64,000 nucleotides of DNA. Origin: Pseudomonas citronellolis (GTDB taxonomy: Bacteria > Pseudomonadota > Gammaproteobacteria > Pseudomonadales > Pseudomonadaceae). A model generated the notes under the pieces. That model was not told where the DNA came from. It was given only the letters and a program-made list of their open reading frames with translations, and searched no databases. Shown piece after piece: positions 54,706 to 63,740 of the stretch (the stretch's first letter is position 1; each line of letters opens with the position of its first letter). Location of the stretch: contig NZ_FOLS01000018.1 of NCBI RefSeq assembly GCF_900112375.1, forward strand, positions 1-64,000, read 5' to 3'. The position numbers were made by a program, and so were the translations under genes.

Positions 54706-55401
54706 GTGGAACCGAACGTCGTCGACCATACCTCCATGTGGAGCCTGATCAGCAACGCCAGTATCGTGGTGCAGCTGGTCATGCTCACCCTGGTGGCCGC
54801 CTCGGTCACTTCTTGGATCATGATCTTCCAGCGCAGCAATATGATGCGCTCGGCCAAGAAAGCCCTGGATGGCTTCGAAGAACGCTTCTGGTCGGGCATC
54901 GACCTGTCCAAGCTGTACCGCCAGGCCGGCAGCAACCCCGACCCGGACTCGGGCGTGGAGCAGATCTTCCGTGCCGGCTTCAAGGAATTCTCGCGCCTGC
55001 GCCAGCAGCCCGGCGTCGACCCGGACGCGGTGATGGAAGGCGTGGCCCGTTCCATGCGCGTGGCCATCTCCCGTGAGGAAGAGAAGCTGGAAACCAGCCT
55101 GCCGTTCCTCGCCACCGTCGGTTCCACCAGCCCGTACATCGGCCTGTTCGGCACCGTCTGGGGCATCATGAACTCCTTCCGCGGCCTGGCCGCCGTGCAG
55201 CAGGCCACCCTGGCCACCGTCGCCCCCGGCATCGCCGAGGCCCTGGTCGCCACCGCCATCGGCCTGTTCGCAGCGATCCCCGCAGTCATCGCCTATAACC
55301 GCTTCGCCGCGCGTTCGGAAATGCTGATCGGCCGCTACTACACCTTCGCCGACGAGTTCCAGGCCATCCTGCACCGCAAAGTCCACGCCAGCGACGATTG
55401 A
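54706..55401 (+). CDS. tolQ: Tol-Pal system protein TolQ
   Basis: A 231-residue inner membrane protein of the TolQ/ExbB proton channel family, GTG start ([14 protein letters not shown]) with AGGAG upstream. Three helices: [20 protein letters not shown] near the start, and two later ones around [17 protein letters not shown] and [21 protein letters not shown]. With TolR it energises TolA for outer membrane constriction at division. Confidence 0.97.
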   Translation: MEPNVVDHTSMWSLISNASIVVQLVMLTLVAASVTSWIMIFQRSNMMRSAKKALDGFEERFWSGIDLSKLYRQAGSNPDPDSGVEQIFRAGFKEFSRLRQQPGVDPDAVMEGVARSMRVAISREEEKLETSLPFLATVGSTSPYIGLFGTVWGIMNSFRGLAAVQQATLATVAPGIAEALVATAIGLFAAIPAVIAYNRFAARSEMLIGRYYTFADEFQAILHRKVHASDD

Positions 55402-55419
55402 CCAGAGAGGTAAGCCGAC

Positions 55420-55884
55420 ATGGCAAGGGTCCGTCATAAACGCAAGCCGGTCGCGGAAATGAACGTGGTGCCATACATCGACGTGATGCTGGTACTGCTG
55501 GTCATTTTCATGGTGACCGCACCGATGCTGAACCAGGGGGTCAAGGTCGATTTGCCCAAGGTTTCCAGCGAAGTGCTCCCGCAGGACAACGATTCGCGGG
55601 TGCTGACCATATCGATCAAGGCCGACAAGACCTACTACTGGAACATGGGTTCGGAAGTCGATCCCGACCAGGGCAAGGGCAGTCAGACCGCGATCAATCT
55701 CGACCAGCTGGTGAGCGCAGCCACCGGCATCATGGCCGAGAACAGCCGTCAGGGTAAGAAAGTGCAGGTCTTCGTGCGTGGCGACAAGGCTGTCGACTAC
55801 GGCTCCGTCATGGCTGTCATGGGCGGATTGCAGAAGGCCGGTGTGGGTAACGTCGGGCTGATCACCGAGGCGCCCGGAACCTGA
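55420..55884 (+). CDS. tolR: Tol-Pal system protein TolR
   Basis: 154 residues: a short cytosolic start, one membrane helix with the proton-path Asp (NVVPYIDVMLVLLVIFMVTAP), then a periplasmic domain (KVQVFVRGDKAVDYGSVMAVMGGLQKAGVGNVGLIT). ExbD/TolR family. GAGAGGTAAG precedes the ATG; tolA starts 1 bp after its stop. Confidence 0.96.
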   Translation: MARVRHKRKPVAEMNVVPYIDVMLVLLVIFMVTAPMLNQGVKVDLPKVSSEVLPQDNDSRVLTISIKADKTYYWNMGSEVDPDQGKGSQTAINLDQLVSAATGIMAENSRQGKKVQVFVRGDKAVDYGSVMAVMGGLQKAGVGNVGLITEAPGT

Positions 55885-55885
55885 T

Positions 55886-56938
55886 ATGCACCAACTCGAA
55901 CGCTCTCCATCGGAAAGCTACTTCTGGCCGGTCGTACTGGCGGTAGCGCTGCACGTCCTGATTTTCGCGATGCTTTTCGTCAGCTGGGCCATGACGCCCG
56001 AGCTGCCGCCTGCGCGTCCGATCGTCCAGGCCACGCTCTACCAGCTCAAATCCAAGAGCCAGGCCACGCAGCAGACCAACCAGAAGATCGCCGGGGAGGC
56101 GAAGAAGACCTCTGCCAAGCAGTACGAACAGGAACAGCTGGAGCAAAAGAAGGTCGAGCAGCAAGCCATAGCCGAAGCGAAAGCTGCGGAACAAAAGAAA
56201 GCCGATGAGGCTCGAAAGGCTTCGGAGGCCGAGAAAGCTGCGGAAGCAGCCAAGGCCGCCGAGGCGAAGAAGGCCGCAGACGCCGCCAAGAAGGCGGCCG
56301 AGGCCAAGGCTGCGGCGCAGAAGCAGCAGGCCGACATCGCCAAGAAGAAGGCCGAGGAAGAGGCCAAGAAGCAAGCCGAGGAAGAAGCCAAGAAACAAGC
56401 CGCGGAGGAGGCCAAGAAGAAGGCTGCCGAAGAGGCCAGGAAGAAAGCCGAGGAGCAGGCCAAGAAACTCGCCGCCGCGGAGGACGCCAAGAAGAAGGCG
56501 GCCGCCGACGCCGCGAAGAAGAAGGCTGCTGCCCAGGCTGCGGCGAAGAAGGCTCAGGAAGACAAGAAGGCCCAGGCCCTGGCCGAACTGCTGTCCGACG
56601 ACACGCAGCGGCAGCAGGCCCTGGCCGACGAACAGGGCAACGAGGTGGCAGGCAACTTCGACGACCTGATCCGCTCGCGGGTATCCGAGGGCTGGTCGCG
56701 TCCGCCATCGGCCCGTAACGGCATGAGTGTTACCGTGCAGATCAACATGCTGCCCGATGGCACCATCACCAATGCGACCGTCGTCCGCTCCAGCGGCGAC
56801 AAGGCGTTCGACAGTTCCGCGGTGAATGCCGTGAGGAACGTCGGTCGCATTACTGAAATGCAGGGCCTGAGTCCCAAGGACTTCAATCCCTACCGTTCCT
56901 TCAAGATGACCTTCACGCCTGAGGACCTCACGCTGTGA
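55886..56938 (+). CDS. tolA: Tol-Pal system protein TolA
   Basis: A 350-residue three-domain protein: one membrane helix ([23 protein letters not shown]), a long Ala/Lys/Glu-rich helical stalk (~residues 55-235, with many [12 protein letters not shown] repeats) crossing the periplasm, and the C-terminal globular domain ([31 protein letters not shown]...) that binds TolB, Pal and phage or colicin proteins. The stalk codes are repetitive and prone to length variation. tolB overlaps its stop by 4 bp. Confidence 0.95.
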   Translation: MHQLERSPSESYFWPVVLAVALHVLIFAMLFVSWAMTPELPPARPIVQATLYQLKSKSQATQQTNQKIAGEAKKTSAKQYEQEQLEQKKVEQQAIAEAKAAEQKKADEARKASEAEKAAEAAKAAEAKKAADAAKKAAEAKAAAQKQQADIAKKKAEEEAKKQAEEEAKKQAAEEAKKKAAEEARKKAEEQAKKLAAAEDAKKKAAADAAKKKAAAQAAAKKAQEDKKAQALAELLSDDTQRQQALADEQGNEVAGNFDDLIRSRVSEGWSRPPSARNGMSVTVQINMLPDGTITNATVVRSSGDKAFDSSAVNAVRNVGRITEMQGLSPKDFNPYRSFKMTFTPEDLTL

Positions 56939-58236
56939 TCAAGATTTTCAGAGGATTGCTCGTCGCCCTGCTCTGCGTGGCAAGCGTGGCGATGGCAGAT
57001 GAGAAGAACATTCTGGTGACCAGCGGCGCCGATCGCGCCGTGCCGATCGCCGTGGTGCCCTTCGGCTGGCAGGGCGGCAACGTCCTGCCCGACGACATGG
57101 CCAACATCATCGGCAACGACCTGCGCAACTCCGGCTACTTCGAGCCGATCCCGCGGCAGAACATGATCAGCCTGCCGGCCCAGGCCAGCGAGGTGATCTA
57201 CCGCGACTGGCAGGCCCTGGGCGCGCAATACGTGCTGATCGGCAACATCACCCCGGCCGGCGGCCGCCTGCAGGTGCAGTACGGCCTGTTCAACGTCGCC
57301 ACCCAGCAGCAGATCGTCACCGGCAGCGTCGGCGGCAGCGTCGAGCAGCTGCGCGACATGTCGCACTTCATCGCCGACCAGTCGTTCGAGAAGCTCACCG
57401 GCATCAAGGGCGCCTTCTCCACCAAGCTGCTCTACGTGACCGCCGAGCGCTTCTCCGCCGACAACACCCGCTTCACCCTGCAGCGCGCCGACTACGACGG
57501 CGCCCGCCCGGTGACCCTGCTGCAGTCGCGCGAGCCGATCCTCTCGCCGCGCTTCTCGCCCGACGGCCGGCGCATCGCCTACGTGTCCTTCGAGCAGAAG
57601 CGCCCGCGCATCTTCATGCAGTACGTGGATACCGGCCGCCGCGAGCAGCTGACCAACTTCGAAGGCCTCAACGGCGCCCCGGCGTTCTCCCCGGACGGCA
57701 ACCGCCTGGCCCTGGTGCTGTCGCGCGACGGCAACCCGGAGATCTACCTGATGGACCTGGGCTCGCGCCAGCTGCGCCGCCTGACCAACAACGCGGCCAT
57801 CGACACCGAGCCCTTCTGGGGCAAGGACGGCTCGACCCTGTACTTCACCTCGGACCGTGGCGGCAAGCCGCAGATCTACAAGATGAACGTGAACAGCGGC
57901 GCCACCGACCGCGTGACCTTCACCGGCAACTACAACGCCAACCCGAAACTCTCGGCCGACGAGAAGACCCTGGTGATGGTCCACCGCCAGGAAGGTTTCA
58001 CCAACTTCCAGATCGCCGCCCAGGACCTGCAACGCGGCAATCTGCGGGTGCTTTCGAACACCACGCTCAACGATTCGCCCACTGTTGCGCCAAATGGCAC
58101 GATGCTAATATACGCCACCCGCCAGCAGGACCGGGGCGTGTTGATGCTCGCCAGCATCAACGGACGTGTTCGGTTACCGCTACCCACCGCTCAGGGCGAC
58201 GTGCGCGAGCCATCCTGGTCCCCTTACCTGAACTGA
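56935..58236 (+). CDS. tolB: Tol-Pal system protein TolB
   Basis: A 433-residue periplasmic protein, GTG start overlapping tolA. Signal peptide [21 protein letters not shown]; the mature N-terminus ([14 protein letters not shown]) can bind TolA. N-terminal alpha/beta domain ([31 protein letters not shown]) then a six-bladed beta-propeller with repeats [49 protein letters not shown]. Binds Pal. Confidence 0.97.
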   Translation: MIKIFRGLLVALLCVASVAMADEKNILVTSGADRAVPIAVVPFGWQGGNVLPDDMANIIGNDLRNSGYFEPIPRQNMISLPAQASEVIYRDWQALGAQYVLIGNITPAGGRLQVQYGLFNVATQQQIVTGSVGGSVEQLRDMSHFIADQSFEKLTGIKGAFSTKLLYVTAERFSADNTRFTLQRADYDGARPVTLLQSREPILSPRFSPDGRRIAYVSFEQKRPRIFMQYVDTGRREQLTNFEGLNGAPAFSPDGNRLALVLSRDGNPEIYLMDLGSRQLRRLTNNAAIDTEPFWGKDGSTLYFTSDRGGKPQIYKMNVNSGATDRVTFTGNYNANPKLSADEKTLVMVHRQEGFTNFQIAAQDLQRGNLRVLSNTTLNDSPTVAPNGTMLIYATRQQDRGVLMLASINGRVRLPLPTAQGDVREPSWSPYLN

Positions 58237-58288
58237 CGGTTGCCAACTGTTCCAAACTTATACACTGGGGTTCATTAGGAGTTACATG

Positions 58289-58795
58289 ATGGAAATGCTG
58301 AAATTCGGCAAATTTGCCGTTATCGCCCTCGCCATGGCCGTAGCCGTAGGTTGCTCGTCCAAGAAAGGCGATGCTACTGGTGAAGGCGCCAATGGCGGCG
58401 TTGACCCGAACGCTGGCTACGGCGCCAACAGCGGTGCCGTTGACGGCAGCCTGAGCGACGAAGCCGCTCTGCGTGCGATCACCACCTTCTACTTCGAGTA
58501 CGACAGCTCCGACCTGAAGCCGGAAGCCATGCGCGCTCTGGACGTACACGCCAAGGACCTGAAAGGCAGCGGCCAGCACGTCGTCCTGGAAGGCCACACC
58601 GACGAACGCGGCACCCGCGAGTACAACATGGCTCTGGGTGAGCGTCGCGCCAAGGCCGTTCAGCGCTACCTGGTACTGCAGGGCGTGTCCCCGGCTCAGC
58701 TGGAACTGGTTTCCTACGGTAAAGAGCGTCCGGTTGCCACCGGCCACGACGAACAGTCCTGGGCTCAGAACCGTCGCGTTGAGCTGAAGAAGTAA
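58289..58795 (+). CDS. oprL: Peptidoglycan-associated lipoprotein Pal (OprL)
   Basis: 168 residues. Lipobox AVAVGCSS, flexible Gly/Ser linker, then OmpA-C domain with [23 protein letters not shown] and peptidoglycan-binding residues in [23 protein letters not shown]. Start MEMLKFGKF chosen by similarity; one codon earlier is another ATG. TAGGAG precedes it. Confidence 0.97.
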   Translation: MEMLKFGKFAVIALAMAVAVGCSSKKGDATGEGANGGVDPNAGYGANSGAVDGSLSDEAALRAITTFYFEYDSSDLKPEAMRALDVHAKDLKGSGQHVVLEGHTDERGTREYNMALGERRAKAVQRYLVLQGVSPAQLELVSYGKERPVATGHDEQSWAQNRRVELKK

Positions 58796-58801
58796 GACCC
58801 T

Positions 58802-59626
58802 ATGCGCCTGCGACTCCTGACCTTGATGGTCTGCGGCCTGCCGCTGATGGCGGCGGCCGCGGTTCCGGTGGTGGATGGTAACGATGGCGGCTACGCCAGC
58901 GCGCCGCCCGCGGGGTACGGCACCGCAGGTGCTGATGGTGCTTATGCCGGTGGCGGGGCGGCTTCGGCCGCTCCCGTCTCCGGGCAAGCCCAGCTGTTCC
59001 TGCAACTGCAGCAGATGCAGGACGAGATCGCCCGCCTGCGCGGCACCCTCGAAGAACAGCAGAACCAGATCCAGCAGCTGAAGCAGGAAAGCCTCGAGCG
59101 TTATCAGGACCTCGACCGCCGCCTTTCCTCCGCTCCGGCAGCCCAGAACCCCTCCACCGACGGCAGCGCCGCCGGTGCGGGTGCAGCGGCCGGCGCCGCT
59201 GCCGCCCAGCAGCAACAGGCCCAGCCCGCGAGCAGCGAGCCGGGCGATCCGGCGAAAGAGAAGCTCTACTACGACGCGGCTTTCGACCTGATCAAGGCCA
59301 AGGACTTCGACAAGGCCAGCCAGGCCTTCGGCGCCTTCCTGCGCAAATACCCCAGCAGCCAGTACGCCGGCAACGCGCAGTACTGGCTGGGCGAGGTGAA
59401 CCTGGCCAAGGGTGACCTGCAGGGCGCCGGCCAGGCCTTCGCCAAGGTCAGCCAGGCCTATCCGAGCAGCCCCAAGGTGCCGGACTCGCTGTACAAGCTG
59501 GCCGACGTGGAGCGCCGTCTGGGCAACAGCGACAAGGCCCGTGGCATTCTCCAGCAGGTGGTCGCCCAGTACCCGGGCAGCTCCGCCGCCCAGTTGGCCC
59601 AGCGGGACCTGAAGAGCCTCAAGTAA
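58802..59626 (+). CDS. cpoB: Cell division coordinator CpoB (YbgF)
   Basis: 274 residues. Signal peptide MRLRLLTLMVCGLPLMAAAAVP, an N-terminal coiled coil (LFLQLQQMQDEIARLRGTLEEQQNQIQQLKQE), an Ala/Gln-rich linker, and C-terminal TPR repeats (YYDAAFDLIKAKDFDKASQAFGAFLRKYP, YWLGEVNLAKGDLQGAGQAFAKVSQAYP). It links Tol-Pal with peptidoglycan synthesis at division. A terminator follows 16 bp after the stop, ending the cluster. Confidence 0.95.
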   Translation: MRLRLLTLMVCGLPLMAAAAVPVVDGNDGGYASAPPAGYGTAGADGAYAGGGAASAAPVSGQAQLFLQLQQMQDEIARLRGTLEEQQNQIQQLKQESLERYQDLDRRLSSAPAAQNPSTDGSAAGAGAAAGAAAAQQQQAQPASSEPGDPAKEKLYYDAAFDLIKAKDFDKASQAFGAFLRKYPSSQYAGNAQYWLGEVNLAKGDLQGAGQAFAKVSQAYPSSPKVPDSLYKLADVERRLGNSDKARGILQQVVAQYPGSSAAQLAQRDLKSLK

Positions 59627-59642
59627 GCCTCGTGTTCATCTG

Positions 59643-59681
59643 AAAACGCCGTTTCTTCCAGCAGGGGGAAACGGCGTTTTT
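59643..59681 (+). terminator. Terminator of the tol-pal cluster
   Basis: AAAACGCCGTTTC and GAAACGGCGTTTT pair, with TTTTT at the end. The stem core CCGTTTC/GAAACGG is shared with the terminator at 47412-47445. Confidence 0.9.
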
Positions 59682-59689
59682 CATTCCTG

Positions 59690-60135
59690 CCGGGCATGCT
59701 CCTCCTGTAGGAGCGAGCTTGCTCGCGAACCTTTATCCCGCGCTCTGATCCTCACCCGTAGGTTTCTGCGTAGGGCGCATAGCGCCTACGGCGTTATCCG
59801 CCGGATCGCGGACGGAGTCCGCTCCTACGGTTCCAGGGAAGCACGGGCGTAGGGGCGGACTTTGTCCGCGATTGGATTCACCGGCCACGCCGGACGCCCC
59901 GGTGGCACGAACAGCCTAGCCCCTACGAAAAGCGTGCCCGCCCGTTACACCCGAACGAACGACTCTGCGCGCCGAACACCTGGTTTTCCGTTAGAATCGC
60001 CGCCACCCGGAGCCGCGGAGTGGTTTCAGCTCGGCTGATGTCTGCCCGCCCGGGAATTCCCGAACGCCTGGCGTTCGTTCGATTACACCGCAACGGAGGC
60101 GGATGGCCTGTGTAGCCGTCACGCCCGTGGCTGAT
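59690..60135. repeat. Repeats between cpoB and queE
   Basis: A REP-like palindrome GTAGGAGCGAGCTTGCTCGCG at 59707-59727; then the uninterrupted composite repeat 59769-59915 (GTAGGGCGCATAGCGCC ... GGTGGCACGAACAGC), whose two halves also occur at 47064-47123 and 47253-47345. From 59916 to 60135 there is no gene; this part should hold the queE promoter, which I could not assign. Confidence 0.8.
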
Positions 60136-60783
60136 ATGCAACAGACCCTGCGAATCACCGAGATCTTCTACTCGTTGCAGGGGGAAGCGCGCACCGTCGG
60201 ATTGCCGACCGTGTTCGTGCGCCTGACCGGCTGCCCCCTGCGTTGCCAGTACTGCGACTCCGCCTACGCCTTCAGTGGCGGCGAGATCCGCAGCCTGGAC
60301 AGCATCCTCGAAACCGTCGCCGGCTACCGGCCGCGCTACGTCTGCGTCACCGGCGGCGAGCCGCTGGCGCAGCCCAACTGCCTGCCGCTGCTGCAACGCC
60401 TGTGCGACGCCGGTTACTCGGTATCCCTGGAGACCAGCGGCGCGCTGGACATCGCCGCCACCGACCGTCGCGTCAGCCGGGTGCTCGACCTGAAGACCCC
60501 CGGCTCCGGCGAGGTGCGCCGCAACCGCTACGAGAACATCGCCGAGCTCACCGGCAACGACCAGGTCAAGTTCGTCCTCTGCTCCCGCGAGGACTACGAC
60601 TGGGCGGTGTCCAAGCTGATCGAATACCGCCTCGACGAGCGCGCCGGCGAAGTGCTGTTCTCGCCGAGTCATCACCAGCTGGCGCCGCGCGAGCTGGCCG
60701 ACTGGATAGTCGCCGACAACCTGCCGGTGCGCTTCCAGATGCAACTGCACAAGATCCTCTGGAACGACGAACCGGGCCGCTGA
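60136..60783 (+). CDS. queE: 7-carboxy-7-deazaguanine synthase
   Basis: A 215-residue radical SAM enzyme of queuosine precursor synthesis. N-terminal RITEIFYSLQGEARTVGLPTVFVRLTGCPLRCQYCD with the CxxxCxxC cluster motif and the QGE substrate motif; TGGEPLAQPNCLPLL follows. It turns carboxy-tetrahydropterin into CDG, which QueC then uses. Start at 60136 (MQQTLRITEI) is preferred to earlier in-frame codons. queC follows 24 bp later. Confidence 0.95.
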   Translation: MQQTLRITEIFYSLQGEARTVGLPTVFVRLTGCPLRCQYCDSAYAFSGGEIRSLDSILETVAGYRPRYVCVTGGEPLAQPNCLPLLQRLCDAGYSVSLETSGALDIAATDRRVSRVLDLKTPGSGEVRRNRYENIAELTGNDQVKFVLCSREDYDWAVSKLIEYRLDERAGEVLFSPSHHQLAPRELADWIVADNLPVRFQMQLHKILWNDEPGR

Positions 60784-60807
60784 GACGCGGACGGGAAGGG
60801 TAACCAC

Positions 60808-61482
60808 ATGACTCAGAAGAAAGCCGTCATCCTGCTCTCCGGCGGGCTCGACTCCGCCACCGTGGTAGCCATGGCCAAGGCCGAGGGCTACGCCTGCTAC
60901 AGCATGAGCTTCGACTATGGCCAGCGCCACCGCGCCGAACTCCAGGCCGCCGAACGCGTGGCCCGCCAGTTGGGCGTGGTAGAGCACAAGGTCATCGGCC
61001 TGAACCTCAACGGCATCGGCGGCTCGGCGCTGACCGACAGCAGCATCGCCGTGCCCGAGGCGCCCAGCGAGGGCATCCCGGTGACCTACGTGCCGGCGCG
61101 CAACACCGTGTTCCTTTCCCTGGCCCTGGGCTGGGCCGAGGTGCTCGGTGCGCGGGACATCTTCATCGGCGTCAACGCCGTGGACTATTCCGGCTACCCG
61201 GACTGCCGCCCCGAGTTCGTCGAGGCCTTCGAGCGCATGGCCAACCTGGCCACCAAGGCCGGGGTGGAAGGCGATGGTTTCCGCATCCAGGCGCCGCTGC
61301 AGTTCCTCTCCAAGGCGCAGATCATCCAGGCCGGCGTGGCCCGCGGCGTGGACTACGCGCTCACCGTGAGCTGCTACCAGGCGGACGATGCAGGCCGCGC
61401 CTGCGGCAAGTGCGACAGCTGCCGTCTGCGCGCCGAAGGCTTCGCCGCGGCGGGAATTTCAGACCCTACGCGATATTTCTGA
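60808..61482 (+). CDS. queC: 7-cyano-7-deazaguanine synthase
   Basis: A 224-residue ATP-dependent PreQ0 synthase. PP-loop [13 protein letters not shown] near the N-terminus, and a zinc site with [10 protein letters not shown] plus an earlier cysteine (VSCYQ). Co-transcribed with queE. tRNA-Lys follows 59 bp after its stop. Confidence 0.96.
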   Translation: MTQKKAVILLSGGLDSATVVAMAKAEGYACYSMSFDYGQRHRAELQAAERVARQLGVVEHKVIGLNLNGIGGSALTDSSIAVPEAPSEGIPVTYVPARNTVFLSLALGWAEVLGARDIFIGVNAVDYSGYPDCRPEFVEAFERMANLATKAGVEGDGFRIQAPLQFLSKAQIIQAGVARGVDYALTVSCYQADDAGRACGKCDSCRLRAEGFAAAGISDPTRYF

Positions 61483-61501
61483 AAAATTTTTCGTAAAGGT
61501 G

Positions 61502-61529
61502 TTGTTTTTGCGTTAGAAATCAGTATTAT
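61502..61529 (+). promoter_or_regulatory. Sigma-70 promoter of tRNA-Lys
   Basis: TTGTTT (61502-61507) and TATTAT (61524-61529) are 16 bp apart and 12 bp before the tRNA. Confidence 0.6.
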
Positions 61530-61541
61530 ACGCCTCGCGTT

Positions 61542-61617
61542 GGGTCGTTAGCTCAGTCGGTAGAGCAGTTGGCTTTTAACCAATTGGTCGTAGGTTCGAA
61601 TCCTACACGACCCACCA
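61542..61617 (+). tRNA. tRNA-Lys (TTT)
   Basis: 76 nt with encoded CCA: acceptor GGGTCGT/ACGACCC, anticodon loop CTTTTAA, T-arm GGTTCGAATCC. In P. aeruginosa the tRNA-Lys gene downstream of queC is a known insertion site for PAPI/pKLC102-type islands. Confidence 0.98.
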
Positions 61618-61623
61618 CTTCGC

Positions 61624-61656
61624 AAAGCCCCTGGCCATCGGCCAGGGGCTTTTTCT
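61624..61656 (+). terminator. Terminator after tRNA-Lys
   Basis: AAAGCCCCTGGCC and GGCCAGGGGCTTT pair around ATC, followed by a T-run. It may also serve the convergent dioxygenase gene. Confidence 0.9.
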
Positions 61657-61671
61657 TTGCCCGCGGGAAAC

Positions 61672-62556
61672 TCAGAACGGCCGGCTGCCGCCCAGGCTGA
61701 TGCGCTTCAGGCGGCGCCGCTCGCTGGCCGGGAAGGCGTTGCGGCCGTGCAGGGTGGCCTGGTTGTCCCACCAGACGATGTCGCCGACCTGCCATTTGTG
61801 GCTGTAGATCAGCTCCGGCTTCTGCAGGTGGGCGCGCAGGCGCTCGACCAGGGCCTTGCCCTGCTGCGGCTCATGGCCGGGGATTTCCACTTCGGTGTGG
61901 ACGCTGAGGTAGAGCACGCGCTTGCCGCTTTCCGGATGGGTGCGCACCAGCGGGTGCTCGGTGCCCTGGATCGGCTCGATGTCCGGGGTGCGGTAGGTGA
62001 TGAAGCCGCCCGAATAGCCGTTCTTCAGGCGCACGAAGGGGTTGTAGCTGACCAGCCGCAGGTCGTCGATTTCCTTGCGCGTGGCTGCGTCCAGGCTCTG
62101 GTAGGCGAGCGCCAGGTTGGTGAACAGGGTTTCGCCGCCCTGGCTCGGCACTTCCAGCGCGTAGAGGAAGGAGCCGGAGGAGGGCAGCGGCGTCCACTGG
62201 TGGTCGATGTGCGCGGGCAGGGCGAAGTTGCCCAGTTCGCCATCGCCGGTATTGGCCACCTTGACGATGTCCGGGGCCTTGCCGTCGACGCCGGAAGACA
62301 GCACCGGCACGTCCGCCGGCGGCTGGAACACCGCGCCGAACAGGGTGGCGAAATTCAGGTACTGCCGATCGTCCAGTTGCTGGTTCCTGAAGATGAGAAT
62401 GTGGTGGTCGCGGTGGGCCTGCTTGATCGCCAGAATCTGCTCGGGCGTCAGCGGCTGGCGTGCGTCCAGGCCGCGGACCTCGGCGCCCAGCGGGGCGTCG
62501 AGGGGGATGATGGTGAAGGGTTCGGGGGTGATCTTCAGGGCGGAGGATTGGCTCAT
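61672..62556 (-). CDS. TauD/TfdA-family Fe(II)/2-oxoglutarate dioxygenase
   Basis: 294 residues, start MSQSSALKITPEP. N-terminal IIPLDAPLGAEVRGLDARQPL is the usual TauD opening; iron ligands HxD in LPAHIDHQWTPL and the distal His in WDNQATLHGRNAF, with 2-oxoglutarate Arg in RRRLKRISLGG. Members cleave taurine, alkyl sulfates or related compounds. Substrate not predictable. It follows another dioxygenase gene in the same direction with a repeat-filled gap of 221 bp. Confidence 0.88.
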   Translation of the reverse strand: MSQSSALKITPEPFTIIPLDAPLGAEVRGLDARQPLTPEQILAIKQAHRDHHILIFRNQQLDDRQYLNFATLFGAVFQPPADVPVLSSGVDGKAPDIVKVANTGDGELGNFALPAHIDHQWTPLPSSGSFLYALEVPSQGGETLFTNLALAYQSLDAATRKEIDDLRLVSYNPFVRLKNGYSGGFITYRTPDIEPIQGTEHPLVRTHPESGKRVLYLSVHTEVEIPGHEPQQGKALVERLRAHLQKPELIYSHKWQVGDIVWWDNQATLHGRNAFPASERRRLKRISLGGSRPF

Positions 62557-62777
62557 GCTTGGGTGCTCCGTATCGGGTTTGGGTTGCCCTCTCCCCAGCC
62601 CTCGGCTGCGCGCCCCGCCCTGAAGGGAGAGGGGGCTTGTCCGTGCCAAGAGAAGGAACGCTTTCAGTCGGAAACCAACGGTGCTGCCGGCTGACTCTGA
62701 AATATCCGAGTACTCTGAACGGTCCCCTCTCCCTTCAGGGAGAGGGTTAGGGAGAGGGGGCTCTTGAGAATCAGGAC
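62557..62777. repeat. CTCTCCC-type repeats between the two dioxygenase genes
   Basis: Units GCCCTCTCCCC ... GGGAGAGGGGGC at 62585-62637 and CCCCTCTCCCTTCAGGGAGAGGG at 62724-62746, then GGGAGAGGGGGCTC at 62751. Both form hairpins and match units at 46629-46665 and near 47350. No gene. Confidence 0.75.
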
Positions 62778-63680
62778 TCAAACTTTCCTGACAGTCCGGC
62801 TCCGCTGCCCATCCACCCCCACCGGCACCTCACCGGCCAAGGTCACACGCCGCACGATGCGCGGCTGGGTGCCGTAGTCGTCCACCGCGTAGTGCTGGGT
62901 GGCGCGGTTGTCCCAGATGGCCACGTCGCCGGCCTGCCAGCGCCAGCGCACGGTGTTCTCCAGGCGGGTGACGTGGCTCTGCAGCACCGCGAAGAGGTGC
63001 TGGGAGTCGTGCTGCGACAGGCCCTTCAGGCGCTTCACGAAGTGCCCCAGCAGCAGGTTGCGTTCGCCGCTGACGGGGTGCACGCGCACCACCGGGTGCT
63101 CGGTCTCGTAGACGGTGGAGGTGAACACCTTGCGGTACTGCTCCAGGCGCGCCGGGTCGGCGTTGGGTTTGATGGCGGCGTAGTCGTATTCATTGCTGTG
63201 CACCGCCCAGAGCTTGTCGGCCAGGGCCTTGAGTTCGTCGCTGAGGTCGTCGTAGGCGCTCGCGGTGTTGGCCCAGACGGTGTCGCCACCGGCTTCCGGG
63301 GCCGCCACGTTGCGCAGGATCGAGGCCTTCGGGTAGGCCTCGACGAAGGTCACGTCGGTGTGCCAGGAGTTGGCCCGGCGGCCTTCGGCGCCGTCCAGTT
63401 CGAGCAGGTATTCGGTGCCGTCGCGCACCGGCACCGTCGGGTGCGCCACCGGCTCGCCGAGCAGCTTGGCGAAGGCTTCCTGGCCCTGGTCGTCGAGCTG
63501 GCTCTGGCCGCGGAAGAAAATCACCTTGTGCTTCACCAGGGCGGCCTGGATGGCCTCGACCGTGGCTGTATCCAGCTGGCCGGAAAGCGTCACCCCGCGG
63601 ATCTCGGCGCCGATGCGCCCGGCCACCGGGTGGATGTCGAGTTGTACGGCGGGTTGAATGGCTTGTGCTGCGTTGCTCAT
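62778..63680 (-). CDS. TauD-family alkylsulfatase/taurine dioxygenase-like protein
   Basis: 300 residues. Opening LDIHPVAGRIGAEIRGVTLSG, iron ligands in NSWHTDVTFVEAYPKAS and WDNRATQHYAVDDYG, Arg in QPRIVRRVTLAGEVP. Length and sequence resemble AtsK-type alkylsulfate dioxygenases more than canonical taurine dioxygenase. Such enzymes release sulfite during sulfur starvation. A TonB-dependent receptor gene lies upstream in the same orientation, which supports a scavenging role. Confidence 0.88.
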   Translation of the reverse strand: MSNAAQAIQPAVQLDIHPVAGRIGAEIRGVTLSGQLDTATVEAIQAALVKHKVIFFRGQSQLDDQGQEAFAKLLGEPVAHPTVPVRDGTEYLLELDGAEGRRANSWHTDVTFVEAYPKASILRNVAAPEAGGDTVWANTASAYDDLSDELKALADKLWAVHSNEYDYAAIKPNADPARLEQYRKVFTSTVYETEHPVVRVHPVSGERNLLLGHFVKRLKGLSQHDSQHLFAVLQSHVTRLENTVRWRWQAGDVAIWDNRATQHYAVDDYGTQPRIVRRVTLAGEVPVGVDGQRSRTVRKV

Positions 63681-63740
63681 CTCGTGTTCCTCATTGCTGT
63701 AGGTGGTACTGCAAGGAGCCGCGCGGGGCGGCGAGTGGGA